DNA of 64,000 nucleotides from Azophilus sp965220425. GTDB taxonomy: Bacteria; Pseudomonadota; Gammaproteobacteria; Pseudomonadales; Azotimanducaceae. The notes beneath the pieces were generated by a model that made no database searches, had not been told where the DNA came from, and saw nothing but the letters and a program-made list of their open reading frames with translations. Numbering within the stretch: position 1 is the stretch's first letter; every line of letters begins with the position of its first letter. Of the stretch, positions 43,601 through 50,836 are shown piece by piece. A program made the translations under genes and the position numbers. The stretch is from the NCBI GenBank assembly GCA_965220425.1, contig OZ244830.1:2294001-2358000 (forward strand), given 5' to 3'.

Positions 43601-45915
43601 TGGAGCGCTCGCTGCTCTGGCTGCACGAGCAGGAAGTGGTACGGCTGAACAAGGGGCTCGCGGTCTTCCGCCCCGCCATGACGATTCTCCTTTCGGAACA
43701 GCCCGCTCCCGGGCGCCGGCGGCGCGGGTTTCTCGAAGCGGATTTCGAGCCGCTGAATATTCACTACCGCGAACAGGTGCTGCAGATTCATGTCATGGCC
43801 GAGTTCGCGGCCCGTGGACTCGAGGCCATCACCGACGCCATACGCCTGGCGATGGATTATTTCAACTTGGAGCGGGAAGCGTTCCTGGCCCGCTGGCTGC
43901 CCGGCCGCGAGGCCGAAACCGCGCGCGAGACCACGCCGGAGACCTGGCGGGCGATCGTGGAAGACCTGAGCCCGGCACAGCGGCGCATTGTCACCGACGA
44001 CCGGGAACCGACCAACGTGCTGGCGCTTGCCGGGCCGGGTTCGGGCAAGACCCGCGTGCTGGTTCATCGCATCGCCTACCTGCTGCGGGTGCGGCGCGAA
44101 CACCCGAGGGGCATCCTGGCGCTGGCCTACAATCGTCACGCGGCCGTCGAGATTCGCCGCCGCCTGGCGGCCATGGTGGGCGAAGACGCCAGGGGCGTTA
44201 CCGTACTCACCTGTCACGCCCTGGCCATGCGCCTGGTCGGCGCAAGCTTCTCGGCAATGCCGATGTCGGACAGCGACCGGTCCGAAAACCTGTTTGCCGA
44301 GGTGTTGCGTCAGGCAGTTGACCTGTTGCGCGGCACAGGCCTGCCGCCGGAGGATGCCGATATTCAGCGGGAACGGCTGCTGGCGGGATTCCGATGGATA
44401 CTGGTGGACGAGTACCAGGATATCGACCAGGATCAATACGACCTGATTTCCGCCCTGGCCGGCCGCACCCTGGATGACGAAGACAGCAAGCTGACCCTGT
44501 TCGCCGTCGGCGACGACGACCAGAACATCTACACCTTCAATGGCGCCTCGGTGGAATTCATCCGCCGTTTCAACCAGGACTACGCCGCGCGCCCGGTATG
44601 GTTGACGGAAAACTTCCGGTCCACGGCTCACATCATTAACGCAGCCAGCGCATTCATTGAACCTGCCCGGGAACGCATGAAGACGGAGCAACCCATCGAA
44701 ATCGACCGGAAACGGGCACAGGCAGCGCCGGGCGGGGAATGGTCCACGCGCGACCCGGTCGCCGGCGGCCGGGTGCAGGTTCTGGCGGCCGGCGCCGATG
44801 ACAGCACACAGGCGGTCGCGGCAGTCGCCGAATTTCGTCGCCTGGCAGCGCTGGCTGCTACTGCCGGCGATTGGAACTGGCGCAAGTGCGCCGTCATTGC
44901 CAGGGAATGGCGGACGCTGGATACAGTGCGAAACCTCTGCGAACTGGAAGGTATTCCAGTGCAGATGGCGAATGTCGATGTAACGTACTTCTGGCGGTTG
45001 CGGGAAACGCGACAATTGCTCGGTTGGCTGGAAGGCACAGACGATCGGTTGATTACCGCTTCGACGGTCCGCGAATGGCTGGATGCGCAACCTTGCACCG
45101 AGTGGATGGAGACGCTGCGCGAGGCTGTGGCCGACTACCGGTTCGATACGGGCGATGCGGAGAACCCCGTCGAGAGTTTTGTGGAGTGGCTGGCGGAATG
45201 GGGAAGGGAACTGCGACGGCGGCAGAACGGCTTGCTGTTGCTGTCGGCGCACCGCGCCAAGGGCCTCGAATTCGATCACGTCATCATTCTGGATGGGGAA
45301 TGGCGCCGCACCGGCCGGGATGAAGATCCGGATGCCTGGCGGCGTCTTTACTATGTGGCCATGACCCGCGCCAGGAAGACACTGGCGCTGGCGAGTTTTT
45401 CGGCGTCGAACCGTCCAAGCAGTACGCAAAGGTTCGGCGCATCGGTGCGGAACCCGTGGGAAGTGCGGGATCAACGGTCCGGCTACCCATCGAGTTCGGT
45501 TCCCATCCACGAATTGAGCGGTCATCCCTCTGTGCTGAATCGCGCACCGATTGCGCCTGAACGGGTGGTGCCGCCCGGCCTGGACGTGCGCCGGGAAACG
45601 CTGGCGCTCAAATCGATCAATTTGAGTTATGCCGGCCGGCGTGACGCCAGGCACCGGATTCATAATGCCATTCGTCGACTCCGACCGGGCGATGAACTCA
45701 GGGTAGGAACCGAATCTGCTCCCTGGGAGTTGACAACCGCAAAGGGCCAGACGGTCGGCCGCCTGGCAAAGCAGTACCAGGCGCCCGGGCAGATTCGTTC
45801 CGCCCGCGTACATGCCCTTGTGAACTGGCGGCGCGAAGACAGCGAACCGGAGTATCGCGAGGGTTTGCGGTGCGACGAGTGGGAGGTGGTGGTGCCGGAA
45901 CTGGTTTTTGAATGA
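40654..45915 (+). CDS. Fusion helicase: DEDD-type exonuclease - RecQ - UvrD
   Basis: 1753 aa from the ATG at 40654. Residues 1-170 look like a DnaQ-fold 3'-5' exonuclease: SVDLEVRKR (DxE), GHKLIHFDLEHL and a final NNPELDARLALHLL (Asp). A Cys/His cluster (CADAGCAWCRRRH, ~251) follows. RecQ core: GLLPTGAGKSLCYQ (~307), DEAHCLSRWGHDFRPDY (~412), GLTATAKPD (~465), then AFGMGIDKPDVRLVIHADIP and QEAGRAGRDRE. A winged-helix/HRDC-like region precedes a superfamily I helicase: LALAGPGSGKTRVLVHRIAY (~1125), VDEYQDIDQ (~1251), VGDDDQNIYTFNGA, AHRAKGLEFDHVIILDG (~1532) and YVAMTRARKT (~1566). Every helicase motif is intact. It is likely a DNA repair or genome-defence enzyme unwinding 3'-5'; partners are not encoded nearby. 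Confidence 0.9.
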   Translation: MRCISVDLEVRKRSQRIYALAAVDQKTGATLTFGERRLRTLGVDAALQQVDEFAARGDCLVGHKLIHFDLEHLRAAAPGLDLLRMPALDTLKLSPLAFPANPYHHLVKHYRDGGLVRGQINNPELDARLALHLLADERDAFGRTDPVLLLAWHWLTTRSPESQGFDAFFGEVRGAGCPADGEARAAMRQRLDGVVCVTHSEEAMAASQGGWPLAYALAWLSVAGGNSVMPPWVRHEFPESGRLVSRLRDTPCADAGCAWCRRRHNATGELKRWFGFDGFRPEPSTDDGGSMQQAIVETAMAGGHVLGLLPTGAGKSLCYQVPALSRYDKTGALTVVVSPLVALMADQVAGLEARGIGSCVTVNGMLSMPERADALDRVRLGDAAIVLISPEQLRNRSLRRALAQREIGAWVLDEAHCLSRWGHDFRPDYRYVGRFIRERAGNRQPGNTAERTSGAEHPLPIPSVIGLTATAKPDVVRDIQDYFRKELGIEFQIFNGGARRENLDFVVINTDSAHKFEDIHRALMADLPTDRPGGAIVYCATRRHCEDVAEYLIRKDLAAAHFHAGLQPETKKLTQQRFIDGELRVIVATNAFGMGIDKPDVRLVIHADIPGSLENFLQEAGRAGRDRELARCVLLYTQEDVERQFGMSARSRLTRREIHGILKALRNLDRKDRLEGEVVATPGEILREDEDSAFKREDTTDDTRVKTAVAWLEEARLVTREENRAQVFPSSLRVNSVADARKKLAGVTSLTELRREQLTKIVVKLLDADPDEGISTDELMGVTGMNSEGVRGALYDLERLGIASNDMAMTAFVHVGTPRSSRQRREEARDLETALISHMRERAPDLARGEPSYLHLRVAAQTLKADGLAHALPERLLRIVHSISQDGRGDDRAEEGPGGSIDMRRRDAETVAVTLRRRWTNLEALAERRRNAANLLLEHLLDALPEASRGTDLLAETTLGALRAVLDEDLVLKSQSPNLERLLERSLLWLHEQEVVRLNKGLAVFRPAMTILLSEQPAPGRRRRGFLEADFEPLNIHYREQVLQIHVMAEFAARGLEAITDAIRLAMDYFNLEREAFLARWLPGREAETARETTPETWRAIVEDLSPAQRRIVTDDREPTNVLALAGPGSGKTRVLVHRIAYLLRVRREHPRGILALAYNRHAAVEIRRRLAAMVGEDARGVTVLTCHALAMRLVGASFSAMPMSDSDRSENLFAEVLRQAVDLLRGTGLPPEDADIQRERLLAGFRWILVDEYQDIDQDQYDLISALAGRTLDDEDSKLTLFAVGDDDQNIYTFNGASVEFIRRFNQDYAARPVWLTENFRSTAHIINAASAFIEPARERMKTEQPIEIDRKRAQAAPGGEWSTRDPVAGGRVQVLAAGADDSTQAVAAVAEFRRLAALAATAGDWNWRKCAVIAREWRTLDTVRNLCELEGIPVQMANVDVTYFWRLRETRQLLGWLEGTDDRLITASTVREWLDAQPCTEWMETLREAVADYRFDTGDAENPVESFVEWLAEWGRELRRRQNGLLLLSAHRAKGLEFDHVIILDGEWRRTGRDEDPDAWRRLYYVAMTRARKTLALASFSASNRPSSTQRFGASVRNPWEVRDQRSGYPSSSVPIHELSGHPSVLNRAPIAPERVVPPGLDVRRETLALKSINLSYAGRRDARHRIHNAIRRLRPGDELRVGTESAPWELTTAKGQTVGRLAKQYQAPGQIRSARVHALVNWRREDSEPEYREGLRCDEWEVVVPELVFE

Positions 45916-46047
45916 ACCGGGTGCGGGCACCTGGAACCTGAAACCGTGGGCCGGCTGTATACTCGGTGCCCTGATGGCCATGCCCTCAATCAGGCATTGC
46001 AACCTGCGCATTACCGTTTGGCTGCCATCTGATATTGGTGAGAAGCC

Positions 46048-47007
46048 GTGATCGCGCGTTGGTTGCTCACGGTGCTGCTTTCCAGCGCGGCTGCAGCCGG
46101 GCTTTGCCAGCCGGAATACCAGGAAGTGGAGTGGCCGGTGCCCGCGAGGACCGCGGTGGACTCCCCGTCGCCGTGGCACTGGGGCGAGGTCGTCGGGGTC
46201 GCCACGACGGCGCGGGACACGGTGCTCGTGCTGCACCGTGGGGCGCTGCCCATCATGGAATTCGATGTGGCGGGGCGTTTTCTTCGAGCCTGGGGAGAAG
46301 GGCTGATCGGCGAAGGCAAGGTGACGCTGGTCGCTCCGCAACACCGGGCGCCGGGGGCCTCGGCGTACGCGGCGGTTTACGGGCCGGCGGGGTGTCATGC
46401 CTGCGGCGCCCATTCGATACGGGTCGACCCGCGTGGCAACATCTGGGTTGTCGATGCCGGCGGTCATGTCGTATCCAAGATGGATGCTCAGGGCAGAGTC
46501 GTCCTGCAACTGGGTGAGCAAGGCACCGCGGGAACCGATCGCCAACACTTCAATCTGCCTACGGATGTGGCATTTGCGCCCGGCGGCGAGATTTATGTCA
46601 GCGATGGTTACGGGAACGCGCGAATCGTGAAGTTTTCAAGCGATGGCGATTATCTGCTCGAATGGGGTTCCCGGGGCTCGGGGCCCGGCGAGTTCGGGCT
46701 TCCTCACAACCTGGCGACCGATGCGTCCGGACGGGTTTATGTGACCGACCGGGACAATCAGAGAATTCAGGTGTTCGACGCCCAGGGCGGGTACCTGGAC
46801 GAATGGAATGAAATCGGGCCGGTTTCCAATCTGTTCATGACGAGGGATCAGCGGGTTTGGGCTGGCAGCGTCTTGCGGAATCCCGATGGCTCAGAAGTCG
46901 CAAGGCTAGCTCTGGATGCCGGAGGCCACGGCACTACGGTTGCGGGATCGGGTGCTGTCTTCGTCGCGCAACTCAGCGGTCAGGTGCAGAAATTCGTGCG
47001 CAAATAA
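46048..47007 (+). CDS. NHL-repeat exported protein
   Basis: 319 aa with GTG start and signal peptide (LLTVLLSSAAAAGLC). NHL-type blades are seen in SIRVDPRGNIWVVDAGGHVV, LPTDVAFAPGGEIYVSDGYG and LATDASGRVYVTDRDNQRIQ, giving a six-bladed propeller similar to peptidyl-alpha-hydroxyglycine alpha-amidating lyase-like proteins. A Cys pair (GCHACGAHS) lies in a loop. It is likely periplasmic or secreted; no catalytic residues can be assigned with certainty. No obvious operon partner. Confidence 0.75.
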   Translation: MIARWLLTVLLSSAAAAGLCQPEYQEVEWPVPARTAVDSPSPWHWGEVVGVATTARDTVLVLHRGALPIMEFDVAGRFLRAWGEGLIGEGKVTLVAPQHRAPGASAYAAVYGPAGCHACGAHSIRVDPRGNIWVVDAGGHVVSKMDAQGRVVLQLGEQGTAGTDRQHFNLPTDVAFAPGGEIYVSDGYGNARIVKFSSDGDYLLEWGSRGSGPGEFGLPHNLATDASGRVYVTDRDNQRIQVFDAQGGYLDEWNEIGPVSNLFMTRDQRVWAGSVLRNPDGSEVARLALDAGGHGTTVAGSGAVFVAQLSGQVQKFVRK

Positions 47008-47101
47008 AAGTTCTCTTGGGGTCAACATACGAGGAGAAGACATCCCCCTGTTTTGAAAAACGCTGAAAGGTGCGGTCGATTTATCTCAGGAGGTAATCGA
47101 G

Positions 47102-47185
47102 ATGGCAAAGAGCAAACAGTATTCGGCTGAGTTCAAGGAAAAGGTGGCGCTTGCGCCAGTCCATCTTTCGCACGGGATGCTTTGA
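47102..47185 (+). pseudogene. N-terminal remnant of an IS3-type transposase OrfA
   Basis: 27 codons reading MAKSKQYSAEFKEKVAL then diverging and stopping. The start is the characteristic N-terminus of IS3-family OrfA (HTH_Tnp_1), preceded by a strong AGGAGG at 47089. The rest of the element is missing; the IS1595-type element begins 54 bp downstream. Confidence 0.7.
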
Positions 47186-47230
47186 CCCGGCGCGGGAGCG
47201 TGGCTCTCCACCGGGCGCGTTTACCGCACG

Positions 47231-47238
47231 TTCGTTTG
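47231..47238. repeat. Left target-site duplication of the IS1595-type element
   Basis: TTCGTTTG, identical to 49818-49825 on the other side of the element. Confidence 0.85.
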
Positions 47239-47288
47239 GGGAATTACACAGATAACTAGCCGAGCCTTGGTGTTACCCTAAAAGAGTG

Positions 47289-47320
47289 AACCCCCGATGA
47301 CGCCAATCATCGGGGGTTCT
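47289..47320. terminator. Perfect 13-bp stem-loop near the left end of the element
   Basis: GAACCCCCGATGA and TCATCGGGGGTTC pair over a 6-nt loop. On the minus strand the hairpin is followed by CACTCTTTT, which could act as a modest terminator and would shield transposition-end DNA from outside transcription. Confidence 0.4.
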
Positions 47321-47405
47321 GAACCACGCAAGATTTTGCACGGCGCGTGGCGGATGAAGAATTCTATTGACATCCATCCCGCCTAACAACTTCCGCGTAC
47401 AGATG

Positions 47406-47437
47406 TAAAAAGCCCGCCCCCTTGCGGGAGCGGGCTT
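47406..47437 (-). terminator. Rho-independent terminator (minus strand)
   Basis: AAGCCCGC (47410-47417) pairs with GCGGGCTT (47430-47437); read on the minus strand the stem is followed by TTTTTAC. It lies downstream of the minus-strand small ORF at 47589-47774, the likely transcript it ends, with the plus-strand tRNA-like gene between. Confidence 0.6.
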
Positions 47438-47466
47438 GTTGGGTACGTCCAGTTTGGATTTCCCCA

Positions 47467-47561
47467 GGCTGAGTGACAGAATGTGCAATGTGCGGGGTTT
47501 GCAACCCCTGGCTCCAGTGTAACCCCACCGGTAGCGGGTTCGACTCCCGCCTCAGCCTCCA
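47467..47561 (+). tRNA. Atypical tRNA-like gene with tRNA-Cys features and a long variable arm
   Basis: 95 nt. A 7-bp acceptor stem (GGCTGAG / CTCAGCC), discriminator T and encoded CCA, a canonical T arm (GCGGG TTCGACT CCCGC) and a D stem ACA/TGT as in tRNA-Cys are present. The anticodon arm is GGGG-TTTGCAA-CCCC. With a regular 7-nt loop the anticodon is TGC, whereas a one-base shift would give GCA (Cys). Between anticodon and T arms are ~24 nt that can form CCAGTG...CACCGG (one mismatch), a type II-like variable arm not normal for Cys or Ala. The D loop lacks an obvious GG. It lies inside the IS1595-type element. It may be a functional odd tRNA or a degenerate mobile copy. Confidence 0.6.
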
Positions 47562-47588
47562 GTTCACGGCATCCGTTGCAACAGGGCG

Positions 47589-47774
47589 TCAGCCCTCAGA
47601 TACCGCTTCCTGTTCTTTCATTCCCAATTGTAGTTTGTTTCGCCTCATCGGATCGGGTTTCTTGGCCGCCGCGAACATCGCCTTGGCGACCCGCTCGGGG
47701 CTGGCGTCCAGCTTGATCTGGCGGGTCGTCGGCCGCCCGCGCGCACCTTTCTGCTTGTTGGGATCGTCTTTCAT
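47589..47774 (-). CDS. Small basic hypothetical protein, passenger of the IS1595-type element
   Basis: 61 aa from the ATG at 47774 (MKDDPNKQKGARGRPTTRQI); GAGGG upstream. It is rich in Lys and Arg with a central LDASPERVAKAMFAAAKKPD segment. Proteins of this look are common short hypotheticals of proteobacteria, sometimes near IS1595 transposases (recollection, not checked). No function can be assigned. A minus-strand terminator lies downstream at 47406-47437. Confidence 0.55.
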   Translation of the reverse strand: MKDDPNKQKGARGRPTTRQIKLDASPERVAKAMFAAAKKPDPMRRNKLQLGMKEQEAVSEG

Positions 47775-47886
47775 GACGCCCTCAGGTTCCGATCCACGCG
47801 GCAATTATACCAAAGATTAATTATCTTTAACTAACGAGCCGGGCGGCGTATCTTTGCGCGGTCGCTGTGCCGCACAGGGAGGTTCT

Positions 47887-48399
47887 ATGGGCGAAGACCA
47901 GAAAAACGGCCTGTTGATCGGCCTCATCGTGGCAGTCGTGCTGCTGTTATTTGTGTCGCCGTTCAGTCGCGGGCAGACGCCCCTGTCGGATGAGGCGGCC
48001 AACAAGGCCGTAGATTACATGATCCTGCGTTGTCGGGCCGAGGATGCCCTTGTCGATTTTCAGAATCGCTTGTCTGCCCTATCGTCGAATCCCGAGAAGA
48101 TCGAGCGTACCACGCAACGCGAATGCCTTGATCAGCAATCCAAAGCCTTATCGAAGCTGCGTAGTTATTCGACAACGGATGGCGAAATCGTGAGCGCGTG
48201 CCACGACAAATCCGAGCAAGCGTCGCAGGCGATGGTTGACACCTTCCAGACTCTGGCCAACGGCGCCCTAGAGCAGTCCGAATTCGCGGCAATGGTCGAT
48301 TATAAGAATGTCAGTTTTGTCAATGTGCTGACGTGCGTCGAGAATCGCAAACTCGCGATCGACAATCTGACGGGTATTGCCAATCCAACCGAGGAATGA
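47887..48399 (+). CDS. Membrane-anchored hypothetical protein, passenger of the IS1595-type element
   Basis: 170 aa from the ATG at 47887, preceded by GGGAGG (47878-47883). One N-terminal membrane helix (NGLLIGLIVAVVLLLFVSPF) is followed by a polar, helix-rich domain of ~135 residues with three scattered Cys. Orientation suggests that the domain faces the periplasm. No family is recognised. Base composition is lower in GC than the surrounding chromosome. The next ORF starts 3 bp after its stop. Confidence 0.6.
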   Translation: MGEDQKNGLLIGLIVAVVLLLFVSPFSRGQTPLSDEAANKAVDYMILRCRAEDALVDFQNRLSALSSNPEKIERTTQRECLDQQSKALSKLRSYSTTDGEIVSACHDKSEQASQAMVDTFQTLANGALEQSEFAAMVDYKNVSFVNVLTCVENRKLAIDNLTGIANPTEE

Positions 48400-48402
48400 A
48401 CT

Positions 48403-48645
48403 ATGAGTGAGCAAATACAGGAATTGGCCGCACAAATCGCAGCTCTTAAGCAGCTCGTTTACATTATGTTCGAGAGTCATCCATCGGCTTGCCGAATAGA
48501 GATTTCAGGTAGAATGGAGGAGGCTGTCGCTCAGACGAAACAACTAGATAACCCCGAACTTTTGGGACACCCACTCAGCGTCTTGTCGGAGAATATCAAA
48601 CATATAATCTCTGGCATGTCGCCTCGGGATTCGTCGCCGAAGTGA
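48403..48645 (+). CDS. Small coiled-coil-like hypothetical protein, passenger of the IS1595-type element
   Basis: 80 aa starting MSEQIQELAAQIAALKQLVY, a heptad-rich helix that could form a short coiled coil, then EEAVAQTKQLDNPELLGHPL. It directly follows the membrane-anchored ORF (3-bp gap), so the two are probably co-translated and may interact. No homologue is recognised. Confidence 0.55.
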   Translation: MSEQIQELAAQIAALKQLVYIMFESHPSACRIEISGRMEEAVAQTKQLDNPELLGHPLSVLSENIKHIISGMSPRDSSPK

Positions 48646-48727
48646 CGATTCTAGTCGGGCTTTTTTCCGCGCCCTTTGATTGATGGGGGCTTGCCCGAGT
48701 GATCGAATCGGTAATGTGGACATGAGA

Positions 48728-48758
48728 AATCCTCCTGACTAAGATGGTCGGGAGGATT
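48728..48758. terminator. Inverted repeat between passenger ORFs and transposase
   Basis: AATCCTCCTGAC pairs with GTCGGGAGGATT (one G-T pair) over a 7-nt loop. A second hairpin with GCGGGAAG / CTTCCCGC lies at 48776-48797. They separate the convergent plus-strand ORFs and the minus-strand transposase; neither has a T-tract. Confidence 0.35.
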
Positions 48759-48804
48759 CGCATCCGAATTGCGGCGCGGGAAGTGCCAGCTTCCCGCCGC
48801 CAAA

Positions 48805-49740
48805 CTAACTCACCAAGTCCTTGTATCGCAACCTCTTGCCCACCATGTGGTGCGCCAGCCACACCATTTGCTTGAGCGTGTCGAGGCCGCGGATGTTGTG
48901 GCGGCCGGCAAATTCGTGCACGTAGCGGTCCAGGTGCTTCGGACTGATCTTGTGGAACGCCCCGTGGTAGCCGCGCTTCAAGAGCGCCCAGAAGCTCTCT
49001 ATGCCGTTCGTATGGGCTTGGCCGCGCACCTATTCGCCGACGCTGTGCTTCACGGTCTCGTGGTTGCGTAAGCCGTTGTAGGCCGTGCTGTCGTCCGTGT
49101 AGATCTTGATGCCTGCCTCCGTGTGATCGTGGACGAAACCCTTGAGGGCCGCGCCGGTCGTCTCTTCCGTGACTTGAGCGCGGACCTGATTCAACTCCCG
49201 ATCTTTCACTCCGACAACCGGAGTCTTGCCCACGGCGCCGCGACCGGCATGGAGTTTCTTGGATTCGTGTTTATTCTTTTCCTTGCCACCGAAGTATGCC
49301 TCGTCGACCTCAACCGGTCCAGGCAGCGGCTTGCCGTCGCCCTCCATGAAGGCTTCCCGAATCCGCTGCATCATGAACCAGGCCGATGCCTGGGTGATGC
49401 CCAGTTCGCGGTGCAGTTTCATACTGGACGTGCCCTTGATGCCAGTGGTCATCATGTAGATGGCTATGACCCACTTCTGGAGCCCTATTTTGCTCGACTC
49501 CATGACGGTGCCCTTGCGGACGCTAAAATGCTGCCGGCAGTCACGGCACCGGTAGGGCATGGGCTTGCGGCTCTTCACCACCGCGACGTTGAGCGATCCG
49601 CAATCCGAGCAAAAACGCTCGCCTTCCGGCCACCGCTGGTTTTCGAACCACGCTTCCGCCGCTTGGTTATCGGGGAACATGCGGAACAACTCGATGATCG
49701 TGATGCCGTCTCGATCTGATCTGTCGGGGCCGCCGCTCAT
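48805..49740 (-). pseudogene. IS1595-family transposase interrupted by one amber codon
   Basis: Reading through a single TAG (49030-49032) gives a 311-codon transposase. The N-terminal zinc ribbon is CSDCGSLN...YRCRDC, then FSVRKGTVMESSKIGLQKWV. The DDE-type catalytic domain follows, with VEVDEAYFGGKEKNKH, IYTDDSTAYNGL and, after the stop, GQAHTNGIESFWALLKRGYH. The stop replaces the expected Tyr of the SVGEYVRG segment. The protein is otherwise complete, so the mutation may be recent, or the amber may be read through. Confidence 0.88.
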
Positions 49741-49817
49741 GTCTAATTCCTGCCGTTGATGTTGGCTAACATTCTACTATAAAATGCCGGAAATGGCTAG
49801 TTAGCTGTATAATTCCC

Positions 49818-49825
49818 TTCGTTTG
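49818..49825. repeat. Right target-site duplication of the IS1595-type element
   Basis: TTCGTTTG, identical to the 8 bp flanking the left end. Confidence 0.85.
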
Positions 49826-49920
49826 CCGGAACCGGTGGCATCAAGGCTGCGCCAGGCGGCCTGGTGCGCTCCCGTAGCTCGCGCGGGAACGTCCGATGGA
49901 AGCCCGGTCAGCGCTTCACA

Positions 49921-49948
49921 TTGACAAGGTATCTACACTGGATACACT
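49921..49948 (+). promoter_or_regulatory. Predicted mazEF promoter and candidate operator
   Basis: A perfect TTGACA at 49921-49926 and TACACT at 49943-49948 are 16 bp apart. The interval contains GTATCTACACTGGATAC, a 5-bp inverted repeat around a 7-nt centre that may be the antitoxin-binding operator. The antitoxin start lies ~35 bp further. Confidence 0.6.
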
Positions 49949-49981
49949 TGAGTGCGGCATGCGGGACGAATCGAGCGACCT

Positions 49982-50248
49982 GTGCGAGTAGAAACGGAAA
50001 TCAAGAAGTGGGGCAACAGCCTTGCATTGCGCGTTACCGGCATCATGGCGGAAATGCCGCAATTCGAGGCAGGCACCAGGGTCACGGTGGACGTAAGCAG
50101 CGAAGGCCTCGTGGTTAAACCCGCTACTGGGAAGACGGGCACTTTTCGTTTTCCGTACAGCGAAAGCACGCTGCTGGCAAGGATCACGCCGGAAAAAGCG
50201 CATGCTGACGCATTGGCAAATCCCACGGGAATGGAGGTCGGCAACTAG
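49982..50248 (+). CDS. MazE-like antitoxin (AbrB fold)
   Basis: 88 aa from the GTG at 49982 (VRVETEIKKWGNSLALRVTG). The N-terminal AbrB/SpoVT fold with KKWGNSLALRV and RVTVDVSSEGLVVKP is characteristic of MazE-type antitoxins, which bind the promoter through this domain and block MazF through the C-terminal tail (LARITPEKAHADAL). The stop TAG is part of the CTAG target of an inserted MITE, which now separates the gene from the toxin. Confidence 0.88.
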   Translation: MRVETEIKKWGNSLALRVTGIMAEMPQFEAGTRVTVDVSSEGLVVKPATGKTGTFRFPYSESTLLARITPEKAHADALANPTGMEVGN

Positions 50249-50405
50249 TGCTCCGTCAAGCCAAAATCTACGGGTAGGCGCATGGGATTTTTGGTTCCTG
50301 GCAAGGCGCGACGACGCCGCATGGCAGGCCCCATGCAAGGAGGAGCAACGCAGTCAGGGGCCAAAAAGACCCGCGAATACCCGTAGATTTTGGCTTGACG
50401 GAGCA
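50249..50405. mobile_element. IS5-like MITE (157 bp) inserted between mazE and mazF
   Basis: The 28-bp ends beginning TGCTCCGTCAAGCCAAAATC are perfect inverted repeats (50249-50276 and 50378-50405) flanked by CTAG on both sides (50245-50248, 50406-50409). The 4-bp CTAG duplication matches targets of IS5-type transposases. Removing the element and one CTAG would restore a mazE stop directly followed by the mazF GTG (TAGGTG). The interior has no gene. A 5'-truncated copy lies at about 55817-55938. Confidence 0.9.
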
Positions 50406-50409
50406 CTAG

Positions 50410-50769
50410 GTGGCGCCTGCAGGCTACGTCCCTCAACGCGGGGACGTGATTTGGCTCGATTTCGAACCGACCAAAGGCAGGGAGATCGGCAAGTACCGCC
50501 CGGCGCTGGTATTGAGTGGCCAAGACTACAATCGCAGGACGGGCTTGCTCATCTGTTGCCCGATCAGCACCAGCATTCGTGGCGCGGCGACGGAGGTGCC
50601 GATCGCGAATCTCGACCAACCGTCGGTCGTTGCGGCGAACCTTGTACAAACCCTGGCCTGGAGAGAGCGGAAAGCCAAAAAGATCGTCACCGCGAAACCG
50701 GAGGAGTTCCGGGAAACCTTGTTAAGGCTGCTGCCGCTGCTTGGGGCTCTCGAAGTTCTGGGCGAGTGA
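50410..50769 (+). CDS. MazF-type toxin (endoribonuclease)
   Basis: 119 aa, GTG start immediately after the MITE's right CTAG. The MazF/PemK barrel shows YVPQRGDVIWLDFEPTKGRE, GKYRPALVLSG, GLLICCPISTSIRG and QTLAWRERKAKKI, with the substrate-binding Arg and Thr/Ser residues of the family. It cleaves single-stranded RNA and is neutralised by MazE. Since the MITE interposes 157 bp, translation must start de novo without coupling; the DNA before the GTG (CACTAG) is not a ribosome-binding site. Confidence 0.88.
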   Translation: MAPAGYVPQRGDVIWLDFEPTKGREIGKYRPALVLSGQDYNRRTGLLICCPISTSIRGAATEVPIANLDQPSVVAANLVQTLAWRERKAKKIVTAKPEEFRETLLRLLPLLGALEVLGE

Positions 50770-50836
50770 TCGAGTCACATCCATGCGCCAATGGGCCAGC
50801 GAAACTGGATTGACGATCCAGGCGATCTATTGCGCC

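Larger units (their letters stand above)
47239..49817. mobile_element. Complete IS1595-type element (2579 bp) with passenger genes and 8-bp target duplication
   Basis: The ends are inverted repeats: GGGAATTACACAGATAACTA (from 47239) and, read from the right end, GGGAATTATACAGCTAACTA (49817 downward), with 21 of 23 positions identical. Both are flanked by the same 8 bp, TTCGTTTG, at 47231-47238 and 49818-49825, a perfect target-site duplication of the length produced by IS1595-family elements. Besides the transposase gene (one amber stop), the element carries a tRNA-like gene, a minus-strand small ORF and two plus-strand ORFs. IS1595 relatives without cargo are ~1 kb, so ~1.5 kb here is passenger DNA. 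Confidence 0.9.

Noticed and set aside
42673..46548. 1291-codon minus-strand frame
   Set aside because: Antisense to the UvrD half of the fusion helicase and the NHL gene.
47467..47561. tmRNA or SelC assignment for the tRNA-like gene
   Set aside because: No tag reading frame or tmRNA 5' half, and the anticodon is not TCA; the acceptor/T arrangement is ordinary 7/5.
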